DNA from: Sphingobacteriaceae bacterium
Lineage (GTDB): Bacteria; Bacteroidota; Bacteroidia; Sphingobacteriales; Sphingobacteriaceae
Length of the DNA: 64,000 bases
Assembly: GCA_014380615.1 (NCBI GenBank)
Contig: JACMJM010000017.1
Coordinates: 1 to 64,000 of the forward strand
Direction: 5' to 3'
Shown: positions 26,573-34,153 of the stretch, piece by piece
Layout of the letters: every line of letters starts with the position of its first letter
How positions within the stretch are numbered: the stretch's first letter is position 1
Translations under genes and position numbers: made by a program
Notes under the pieces: model-generated
Told to the model about the DNA's origin: nothing
What the model saw: the letters and a program-made list of their open reading frames with translations, nothing else
The model's database searches: none

Positions 26573-28834
26573 ATGAGGAACTTTGTATTTGTTTTTATAT
26601 TAATGCTAACGGCAACTCAATTGTTTCCGCAAAATATCGCTGGTACGGTAACAGATCAGGGTATCCCGGTACCCTTTGCTTCAGTAAAAATTGCTGAGCT
26701 GAATCAGTTAGCTTCAACCGATAGTGTCGGCAAATACAGTTTTCAAAATATCGTGCCCGGTAAATATATTTTTCGCATCTCGGCCATCGGCTATAATCCT
26801 CTTTTTAAAACTATTGAAATCACTGCGGGCGATTCTTTGAAAATGGTAGACTTTGCAATAAAGCAAGAAGCTTCGAGGTTAAAAGAAGTGGTTGTAACGG
26901 GAACGTTAAAGGAGGTAAGCAGACTAGAAAGCGCAGTTCCGGTGGAGGTTTATAATCACAGTTTTTTCAGAAAAAATCCCACTCCATCTATTTTTGATGC
27001 TTTGCAGAATGTAAATGGAGTAAGGCCGCAACTTAATTGTAATGTTTGCAATACCGGTGATATTCATATTAACGGATTAGAGGGGCCCTATACCATGGTT
27101 ATGATTGATGGAATGCCTATAGTGAGCAGCTTATCAACAGTTTATGGCCTGTCGGGTATACCCAATTCATTAATTGAGCGCGTTGAGATTGTAAAAGGGC
27201 CCGCATCTTCACTCTACGGTTCTGAAGCTGTTGGTGGATTAATTAATATCATTACGAAGAGTCCGGGCAATGCGCCCTCTTTTACAGCCGATGTATTTTC
27301 TACCAATTGGGGAGAGGTGAATACAGACCTGGGTTTTAAAACCCGGGCAGGAAAGGCAATCGTATTAACAGGACTCAATTATTATAATTATCAGAACCCC
27401 ATTGATCAAAATGGGGATAACTTTACCGATGTAACACTTCAGCACAGAGCCTCTTTATTTCAAAAATGGATGTTTAGTCGCAAAGACAATCGATTGTTTT
27501 CTTTAGCGGGAAGGTATTTTTATGAAGATCGCTGGGGCGGAGATATGGGCTGGACAAAAGCTTACCGTGGAGGGGATGATAAATATGGCGAAAGCATATA
27601 TACAAACCGACTCGAATTACTAGGGGCGTACCAATTGCCTGTAAAAGAGAAAATGCTTTTGTCGTTTTCTTACAATAATCACAAGCAAAACTCGGTATAT
27701 GGAACCACCTCTTTCATGGCTTCGCAGCATATTGCGTTTGCACAATTAACCTGGGATAAAAAGATCCATCGTCATGATCTGCTGGCTGGTATTGCTAATC
27801 GTTATACCTTTTACGATGATAATACCGTAGGCACTGCCAGGCGTGCAGACCAGATCTGGCTGCCTGGAATATTTTTGCAGGATGAAATTGAGCTGCATAA
27901 AAAACATAACATTTTATTAGGCTTGCGTTACGATTATAATTCCAATCACGGTAATATTATCACTCCTCGTTTTGCATATAAATGGAAGCCTGATGGAAAT
28001 ACTGTTCTCCGGTTAAATGCAGGTACAGGCTTCAGGGTGGTAAATTTGTTTACCGAAGATCATGCTGCGCTTACAGGTGCCCGAGATGTGGTAATAGAAG
28101 GAACCCTAAAACCTGAGAAGAGTTATAATGTAAACTTGAACTTTTTACGGAAGATCTTTACCGAAAAAAATAACAGTTTGGTGTTTGAGGGTACAGGTTG
28201 GATAACTCATTTTAACAATAGGATCATTGCTGATTACTTAACCAATTCAAATGAGATAAGATATAGAAATCTCGACGGCTTTGCAATTTCAAAGGGCCTA
28301 AGCGCAAACCTTGACCTAACTTATTCGAATGGGTTGAAGCTCTTAATTGGTGCAACCTTAATGGATGTTTACAGCAAAGAAAATGGTATCAAGAGCAAAC
28401 AGTTGTTTACCGAGCCCTGGATGGGAACATGGTCTGTATCCTATCCGTTTAAGAAGCTTAAACTGGCTGTAGATTATACCGGTAATATTTACGGACCGAT
28501 GGATCTGCCTTATTTGAGTAATCTTGATCCCAGAGAAAGAACCTCACCGGTATGGAGCATCCAAAACATCCAATTTACCTATTCGGGTTTTAAAGGCCTT
28601 GAATTGTATGGAGGGATTAAAAATCTGCTTAACTGGACTCCTAACAAAAGGAACCCATTCTTAATCGCCCGCTCTAACGATCCTTTTGATAAGCATCTGG
28701 ATTATAATGATGACGGATCTATAAAACCCACAGCGTCTAACCCTTATGCACTAAGTTTCGATCCAACTTATATGTATGCTCCCAATCAGGGTAGGAGGGG
28801 CTTTTTGGGAATCAGATACAATATCAAAAAATAG
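26573..28834 (+). CDS. TonB-dependent receptor, probable metal or metallophore uptake
   Basis: 753-residue outer-membrane transporter. Order: signal peptide (cut near TQLFPQ), a carboxypeptidase-regulatory-like domain (about 22-100), a plug domain (about 115-235; IDGMPIVSSLSTVYGLSGIP, IERVEIVKGPASSLYGSEAVGG) and a 22-strand barrel ending in RGFLGIRYNIKK. The plug carries an unusual CNVCNTGDIHING stretch with two close cysteines. It is closer to BtuB/siderophore receptors than to SusC. Divergent transcription from a DtxR-type repressor and an operator in its promoter point to manganese or iron (or chelate) uptake. Confidence 0.9.
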   Translation: MRNFVFVFILMLTATQLFPQNIAGTVTDQGIPVPFASVKIAELNQLASTDSVGKYSFQNIVPGKYIFRISAIGYNPLFKTIEITAGDSLKMVDFAIKQEASRLKEVVVTGTLKEVSRLESAVPVEVYNHSFFRKNPTPSIFDALQNVNGVRPQLNCNVCNTGDIHINGLEGPYTMVMIDGMPIVSSLSTVYGLSGIPNSLIERVEIVKGPASSLYGSEAVGGLINIITKSPGNAPSFTADVFSTNWGEVNTDLGFKTRAGKAIVLTGLNYYNYQNPIDQNGDNFTDVTLQHRASLFQKWMFSRKDNRLFSLAGRYFYEDRWGGDMGWTKAYRGGDDKYGESIYTNRLELLGAYQLPVKEKMLLSFSYNNHKQNSVYGTTSFMASQHIAFAQLTWDKKIHRHDLLAGIANRYTFYDDNTVGTARRADQIWLPGIFLQDEIELHKKHNILLGLRYDYNSNHGNIITPRFAYKWKPDGNTVLRLNAGTGFRVVNLFTEDHAALTGARDVVIEGTLKPEKSYNVNLNFLRKIFTEKNNSLVFEGTGWITHFNNRIIADYLTNSNEIRYRNLDGFAISKGLSANLDLTYSNGLKLLIGATLMDVYSKENGIKSKQLFTEPWMGTWSVSYPFKKLKLAVDYTGNIYGPMDLPYLSNLDPRERTSPVWSIQNIQFTYSGFKGLELYGGIKNLLNWTPNKRNPFLIARSNDPFDKHLDYNDDGSIKPTASNPYALSFDPTYMYAPNQGRRGFLGIRYNIKK

Positions 28835-28842
28835 GGTTCAAA

Positions 28843-30717
28843 TTATCTTACAATCAGAACAGGGATTTTTACCTTATGTCGCACAGAATCCAGGGTTGTG
28901 CCGAAGATCCAGTCGCTGATACCTTTATGTCCGTGGGCGCCCATTACCAGCAAATCTAATTCGTGTTTTTGAGTTAGCGATGCGATAGCGTTTGAAGTTC
29001 CACCATAACCGATTAATATATGGGCCTTGTATCCAAGCTCAATCAGGTTAATCCTGTATTTTTCGAGGTTATCAGTATCACTTTTGGTTTCGAAATCAAG
29101 CACCTTATCGCCGTGATATCGGGCGCCTGCCGTTTCTACAATATGAATCAGGTAATAATTTGCGGTTTTTCCCCCCTGGATCAAAGCATGCCTGATGGTA
29201 TTACGGTCATTATTCGAAAAATCTACCGGAACACCAATACTCGAATAAGACACATTGTCTATTTCTCCAATTACCAAAGCCTCTCCATGGGGCAGGTTGG
29301 TTTGATTTTGCCGCGATTGCTTTAGTAGTGGAGAAATTAACACATACAACAATAAAAGCCCGATCAATAGCGCAATCGGCAAAACAAAAACATAGATCCA
29401 CCAGGCGTTATTAGTGCTTTCAAGCCAGCCGTGAATCTCCTCATAAACCAATTTTACATTCAATCCCACAATAATAAAAGCACTTAACCAGGCCAAAACT
29501 TTCACCCATGTTTTAATGGCAAATTCGTTCATTAACTTTTTATCAGAAGTAAAATGAATAAGGGGAATAATGGCGAATCCTAATTGTAGGCTGAGTACCA
29601 CCTGACTTAAAACCAATAATTCTCCGAGCGAATCTTCGCCAAAGTAAAGAATAGTGAAGAAGCAGGGAGTGATGGCAAGCAAGCGGGTAATTAATCGTCT
29701 TATCCAAGGTGCTATCCGCAGGTTTAAATGTCCTTCCATCACTATCTGGCCCGCCAGGGTTCCGGTAATGGTAGAGCTTTGGCCGGATGCGATTAACGCC
29801 ACCGCAAATAATGTGGGTGCCAGCGAACCGAAGATATCTTCGAGCAGTACATAGGCATCCTGTATTTCAGCCACCTCAAAAAAACCGTTTTTATAAAATG
29901 CGGTTGCCGCCAGAATAAGGATAGACGCGTTTACGAAAAAAGCCAGGTTAAGCGCGATTGCGGTATCGATGAAGTTAAATTTTATTGCTTCAAGAATTCC
30001 TTTTTTACTTTTCTCGATTTTTCGGGTTTGTACCAATGATGAATGCAGATACAGGTTGTGAGGCATAACTGTTGCCCCTATAATACCGATAGCCAGGTAA
30101 AGCGCATTTCCACCTAAAGAGGAAGGCTTTAAGCCCTTAACCACCTCTGCCAGAGCAGGCTGCACGATAATCATTTCGGCCAGAAAAGAGATCCCCACTA
30201 TAAACACCATCGAAACTATAAATACTTCCATCATCCGCATCCCTTTATTAAGCAGAAAGAGTAGAAGGAAGGTGTCTAATACGGTGATGGATATTCCCCA
30301 AATAAGCGGAAGACCGAATAACAGGTTAAGACCGATAGCCATACCAATAATCTCAGCCAGATCGCAGGCGATGATGGCTATTTGCGCCAGTACATATAGA
30401 GGATAATTTGCCCAGGCTGGAAACGCGTTTCTTGAGGCTTGCGCCAGATCCAACCCTTTAACAATGCCTAATCTGGCGCTAAGTGATTGCAACAGTAAGG
30501 CTATCAAATTCGACATGAGTAAAATCCAGATTAATTTATATCCGAACTGGCTGCCGCCCGCTATGTCTGTGGCCCAGTTTCCCGGATCCATGTAGCCAAC
30601 ACTTACCAGGTAAGCCGGCCCGATAAAAGCAAATAACTTACGCCAACCCGTTTTTCCGGATGTTGTTACCGAGGAATGAACTTCTTCCAGCGACTCATTG
30701 TATTTATTTTCAGACAT
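28843..30717 (-). CDS. mntH: Nramp divalent metal transporter fused to a UspA domain
   Basis: 624 residues in two parts. Residues about 25-460 are an Nramp/MntH proton-coupled Mn2+/Fe2+ importer with 11 membrane helices, the TM1 motif DPGNWATD and the TM6 motif MPHNLYLHSS that bind metal. Residues about 480-624 are a universal-stress-protein domain with the ATP-binding pattern G-2x-G-9x-G-S/T (GAHGHKGISDWIFGTT). The fusion places a nucleotide-binding module on the cytoplasmic side, possibly to tune transport. A DtxR-like site at 30753-30766 precedes the gene. It converges on the TonB receptor with a 8-bp gap. Confidence 0.93.
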   Translation of the reverse strand: MSENKYNESLEEVHSSVTTSGKTGWRKLFAFIGPAYLVSVGYMDPGNWATDIAGGSQFGYKLIWILLMSNLIALLLQSLSARLGIVKGLDLAQASRNAFPAWANYPLYVLAQIAIIACDLAEIIGMAIGLNLLFGLPLIWGISITVLDTFLLLFLLNKGMRMMEVFIVSMVFIVGISFLAEMIIVQPALAEVVKGLKPSSLGGNALYLAIGIIGATVMPHNLYLHSSLVQTRKIEKSKKGILEAIKFNFIDTAIALNLAFFVNASILILAATAFYKNGFFEVAEIQDAYVLLEDIFGSLAPTLFAVALIASGQSSTITGTLAGQIVMEGHLNLRIAPWIRRLITRLLAITPCFFTILYFGEDSLGELLVLSQVVLSLQLGFAIIPLIHFTSDKKLMNEFAIKTWVKVLAWLSAFIIVGLNVKLVYEEIHGWLESTNNAWWIYVFVLPIALLIGLLLLYVLISPLLKQSRQNQTNLPHGEALVIGEIDNVSYSSIGVPVDFSNNDRNTIRHALIQGGKTANYYLIHIVETAGARYHGDKVLDFETKSDTDNLEKYRINLIELGYKAHILIGYGGTSNAIASLTQKHELDLLVMGAHGHKGISDWIFGTTLDSVRHKVKIPVLIVR

Positions 30718-30752
30718 GGATTTTTCTTTGTTTTGTAAATCTAATAATTAAA

Positions 30753-30766
30753 TTAGGGTAGTCTAA
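30753..30766 (-). promoter_or_regulatory. DtxR-like operator upstream of the Nramp gene
   Basis: On the plus strand this reads TTAGGGTAGTCTAA, differing in one base from the 14-mer in the TonB receptor promoter. It is 36 bp upstream of the Nramp ATG, within its promoter region, although no perfect -7 box was found. It also lies upstream of the divergent Lrp-type gene. Confidence 0.6.
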
Positions 30767-30815
30767 AAATAATTTTACAAAGAATTTGTTTTAAATTGGA
30801 CTGATAAATTCTTTT

Positions 30816-31286
30816 ATGGCTTTTGAACCTGATAAAATCGATTTGCAAATTCTTCAGTTACTTCAGGGAAACGGAAGAATAACCAATCTTCAGCTTTCGC
30901 ATGAAATTGGTTTGTCGCCTGCGCCCACTTTGGAGCGCGTGCGTAAGCTCGAGAACGGTGGCTTTATTAAAAGTTATCATGCCATTGTGGACGAAGAATT
31001 ACTCGGGCTTGGAATTAAAACCTTTATTCAGATCCAACTTGATTTTCACAGAGATAATGCAATTGAGACTTTCGTGGAGGAAGTGAAGCAGATTAAAGAA
31101 GTAACCGAGTGCCACCATGTAACCAGCGGCTGCGATTTTATCCTGAAGATTTACGTGAAAGACATTAAAGCCTACGAAAGGCTTATTATGGAAAAGATTA
31201 GTAAGATTAGCGTGATCAAGACTTTTCAAACCATGATGATACTTTCTACCAGTAAAAATGAGCCGGTACTCCCGCACGGTTACTAA
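30816..31286 (+). CDS. Lrp/AsnC family transcriptional regulator
   Basis: 156-residue regulator with an N-terminal helix-turn-helix (DLQILQLLQGNGRITNLQLSHEIGLSPAPTLERVRKLENGGFI) and a C-terminal RAM/AsnC ligand-binding domain (ending VIKTFQTMMILS). Such proteins usually respond to amino acids and act as octamers. It is divergent from the Nramp gene. The regulon cannot be told from sequence. Its last codon overlaps the convergent channel gene by 4 bp. Confidence 0.93.
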   Translation: MAFEPDKIDLQILQLLQGNGRITNLQLSHEIGLSPAPTLERVRKLENGGFIKSYHAIVDEELLGLGIKTFIQIQLDFHRDNAIETFVEEVKQIKEVTECHHVTSGCDFILKIYVKDIKAYERLIMEKISKISVIKTFQTMMILSTSKNEPVLPHGY

Positions 31287-32095
31287 TCCTTCTTGATTTG
31301 TTCCTTACCGCAATTTGAGCAAAAGCGTGCATGAGGAGGATCGATGAGATTGCTGCAAACAGGGCAAGGTTTTAGTGGGACCTGTGATGCTTTGGCCATT
31401 TCCGCAGATACAATCCCGGTAGGAACCGCAATAATACCATAGCCTATAATCATCAGTACTCCGGCAAGAAATTGTCCTAAAGGCGTTTCAGGTGATATGT
31501 CGCCATATCCAACGGTTGTTATCGTAACTACCGCCCAATAAATTGAAACCGGGATGCTGGTGAACCCATTTTTTTCTCCTTCAATTACATACATCAGAGT
31601 TCCCATTATGATTACCATGGTTACAACTGTTGCCAGAAATACTACAATCTTGTACATACTTGCTTTCAATGCTTGCTTTAATACATCTCCTTCATTAAGG
31701 TAGCGAGTAAGTTTTAGGATGCGGAACACTCGTAAAAGTCTTAATGCCCTGATTACCAGAAGATACTGCAAGTTTGGAATCAGGAGGCCCAAATATCCAG
31801 GGATTACGGCCAGAAGATCGATGATTCCATAAAAACTAAAAAAATAGCGAAGCCGACTTGGCGAGCTGTATAGCCTGAAGATGTATTCGATAGTGAAGAT
31901 GACAGTAAAAACCCATTCGGCAGCGGTAATGTAAGTGTGATAGTTTTTCCTGACGGAGGCTATGCTTTCAAGAAAAACCGAGAGCATACTGAGAAGAATC
32001 AGCCATAGCAAAATAACGTCGAATCTTCGTCCACCTGGAGTGTCGGAATGGAAGATGATGGTATATACTTTACTTCTGAAAGTTTCTTTGGACAT
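31283..32095 (-). CDS. Voltage-gated-type potassium channel with C-terminal zinc ribbon
   Basis: 270-residue six-helix channel subunit. A basic S4-like helix is seen (VIRALRLLRVFRILKLTRYL), followed by the pore loop with the K+ selectivity filter TTVGYGD and S6. After the last helix there is a short cytosolic tail holding two CxxC pairs (CPVCSNLI...ARFCSNCGKEQ), a zinc-ribbon pattern. Tetramers would conduct K+. The tail may sense metal or redox state or bind a partner. Converges with the Lrp-type gene. Confidence 0.92.
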   Translation of the reverse strand: MSKETFRSKVYTIIFHSDTPGGRRFDVILLWLILLSMLSVFLESIASVRKNYHTYITAAEWVFTVIFTIEYIFRLYSSPSRLRYFFSFYGIIDLLAVIPGYLGLLIPNLQYLLVIRALRLLRVFRILKLTRYLNEGDVLKQALKASMYKIVVFLATVVTMVIIMGTLMYVIEGEKNGFTSIPVSIYWAVVTITTVGYGDISPETPLGQFLAGVLMIIGYGIIAVPTGIVSAEMAKASQVPLKPCPVCSNLIDPPHARFCSNCGKEQIKKD

Positions 32096-32138
32096 TTTTT
32101 TTAAACATTCAATCTTTTACAAAGTTTAGATGTACCCG

Positions 32139-32810
32139 TCACTCTATCTGCCAATCAATCCCTGTTTTTTCGCTCTTCACCAATATTTCATTGGTTTTCG
32201 AGAAATGCTTGCAACCGTTAAAGCCTTGCGCTAGAGGAGAGGGGTGAGGTGCTGTTAATAGGAAGTGCTTAGCCTCGTCAATAAAAGCAGCCTTCGATTG
32301 CGCATATTTACCCCAAAGCAGAAATACAATGCCCTTGCGGTTATCTGCCAGTACTTTAATGGCTTGGTCGGTAAATTGCTCCCAGCCCTTTTTTTGATGC
32401 GAGCCTGCAACGCCAGCCTGAACCGTTAGTGTGGCATTTAACAGCAGCACACCCTCATCCGCCCATTTGGTTAATTCGCCATGAGATGGCATTTTAAATC
32501 CTGGTATATCACTCGCAAGTTCTTTATAAATATTTCTTAATGAGGGCGGAACAGAAATGCCTTTTTGAACCGAGAATGCTAAACCATGTGCTTGGTTAGG
32601 TCCGTGATAAGGGTCTTGCCCGATGATAACCGCTTTAACTTTATCAAAAGGGGTATGGGCGAAAGCATTAAAAATGAGGTTGTCCGGCGGGTAAACCGTT
32701 TTGCTTTCCTGCTTCTCTTTGAGTAGAAAAGCTTTCAGGTTTTTCATATAATCCTTCTCAAATTCACCTCCCAAAAGCCTGTTCCACGATTCTTCTAATT
32801 GAACTGCCAT
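32139..32810 (-). CDS. ung: Uracil-DNA glycosylase
   Basis: 223-residue family-1 UDG that removes uracil from DNA in base-excision repair. It has the water-activating motif GQDPYHGPNQAHGLAFSV and the DNA-intercalating HPSPLAQ motif near the C-terminus, and LLLNATLTVQAG. Full length; no neighbours with related function. Confidence 0.97.
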   Translation of the reverse strand: MAVQLEESWNRLLGGEFEKDYMKNLKAFLLKEKQESKTVYPPDNLIFNAFAHTPFDKVKAVIIGQDPYHGPNQAHGLAFSVQKGISVPPSLRNIYKELASDIPGFKMPSHGELTKWADEGVLLLNATLTVQAGVAGSHQKKGWEQFTDQAIKVLADNRKGIVFLLWGKYAQSKAAFIDEAKHFLLTAPHPSPLAQGFNGCKHFSKTNEILVKSEKTGIDWQIE

Positions 32811-32881
32811 ATTTTTCGGTTTTTGTTTGTTTCGCGGTTAAATAAGCGGATATTTGCAGCTCAAATTTAAGGATTAAAATA

Positions 32882-33445
32882 ATGCCAAATTTTATACGGT
32901 TAATTATAGCGGGTGCTGTTTTCGGATCTGCGGTAGCATTGTTCTTCTTCGGCTATTGGGGCTGGGGGGTACTTTTAGTTTTGTTTGCTCTTATCGTGGC
33001 AGTTACTTTTTTCTTTAACGAAAAAATGCTGATCGCGCAGTATTTCCTCCGCAAGGAAAATATGGATAAAGCAGAAGAATGGCTGCTGAAAATTAAGAAC
33101 TACGAAAAAGAGCTGATTCAGGCTCAGCATGGATATTATCACCTTTTATTAGGTTTAATCGAATCGCGGAAGGCTCCTTTGCAATCAGAAAAGTACTTCA
33201 AAAAAGCCCTTTCTATGGGGATGACGATGGATCATAACATCGCTCTGGCTAAACTCAGCCTTGCGGGAATCGCGATGTCAAAACGCAATAAGCGTGAAGC
33301 AACCATGTATTTACAGGAAGCCAAAAAAGCAGATAAGAATAAATTACTGGCAGAACAGATTAAAATGATGCAGGGGCAGATGGTTCAGCTGGATAAAACG
33401 GTAATGCAAAGAGGCGGCGGTGGCGGCGGTTTCAGTGGAAGATAG
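32882..33445 (+). CDS. Two-helix membrane protein with TPR-like tail
   Basis: 187 residues: two closely spaced membrane helices at the N-terminus (about 4-22 and 26-45), then a helical region with tetratricopeptide-like spacing (KAEEWLLKIKNYEKEL, LIESRKAPLQSEKYFKKAL, ALAKLSLAGIAMSKRNKREATMYLQEAKKA). It ends with a glycine-rich RGGGGGGFSGR tail. Probably an inner-membrane scaffold; no named family recognised. Confidence 0.75.
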   Translation: MPNFIRLIIAGAVFGSAVALFFFGYWGWGVLLVLFALIVAVTFFFNEKMLIAQYFLRKENMDKAEEWLLKIKNYEKELIQAQHGYYHLLLGLIESRKAPLQSEKYFKKALSMGMTMDHNIALAKLSLAGIAMSKRNKREATMYLQEAKKADKNKLLAEQIKMMQGQMVQLDKTVMQRGGGGGGFSGR

Positions 33446-33520
33446 CCTCTAGGTTGAGACCGTTGAACGTAGGCGGATTCCAGAACGCAGCACACACTCG
33501 ATAGCTTAGAGCAACAATAT

Positions 33521-33554
33521 TAAAGGCCCGAAGTATCCCTCTTCCGGGCCTTTA
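33521..33554. terminator. Terminator hairpin between convergent genes
   Basis: TAAAGGCCCG (33521-33530) pairs with CGGGCCTTTA (33545-33554), 14-nt loop. The right arm contains the stop codon of the small minus-strand gene at 33552-33761, so the hairpin can stop the plus-strand gene and overlaps the end of the minus-strand one. Confidence 0.6.
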
Positions 33555-33761
33555 CTTTTCGTCTAAATGACTAAAGTACGACCCTCTTTCAAATACGCGG
33601 CTCATCAAGTCGTCTTCCTGAGGGGCTCCTCTAAAAGAAGAAAATAAAACTTCCGATTGAATTCTTTTTAAGAGTTGATTGATAAATGCAAGGTCAAAGT
33701 TTTCTTTACTCAATTTAATTAAGTATTCTTTCTCAGTGATTTCGATTGTAGACAATTTCAT
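33552..33761 (-). CDS. Small antitoxin-like protein
   Basis: 69-residue protein (MKLSTIEITEKEYLIKLSKE...) with a short beta/alpha start, an amphipathic helix (FDLAFINQLLKRIQSEVLF) and an acidic C-terminus. It resembles the antitoxin half of small type II modules, but no toxin-like gene is next to it. Function uncertain. Confidence 0.55.
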   Translation of the reverse strand: MKLSTIEITEKEYLIKLSKENFDLAFINQLLKRIQSEVLFSSFRGAPQEDDLMSRVFERGSYFSHLDEK

Positions 33762-34153
33762 ACGTACACGTTTTGCTCGATATAAAAATAAGTAAGGGTT
33801 GTGAAATAATTATTTACAAGGCTTTAAGCTTTTGTTAAGGCAAAAACTTCTTTGTTAATTAATCTATAAAATAACCAAGAAGGGTTTCTGTTTGTTTTTC
33901 AGTGAGATAAAGTTTTTTCGGGTGCCCTTTTAATCTTTACCGCACCGCTCTATAAATGGTGTTACGGTATTTAATTTAAACACGCTTTCGTATCATAAAA
34001 ATCCGCAACTAAATTGATGATATTGAACACTTTCGGTTAATTGCTAATACCCGGCTGTCGCGATTTTTTTTTCCCTGGTAACATTTCAGCTTTCGCTCAC
34101 CTCTAAAGAGCAGAAAAAGGGATACACACCTAAACATCACACACAAAATTAAA
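33762..34153. other. Intergenic region without a recognised gene
   Basis: About 390 AT-rich bases upstream of the TonB receptor at 34154. I see no open frame of note on either strand, no exact TAnnTTTG box and only a weak bulged hairpin at 33939-33968 (ACCG-CACC / GGTG-TTA-CGGT). It probably carries the unidentified promoter and leader of the receptor operon. Confidence 0.5.
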
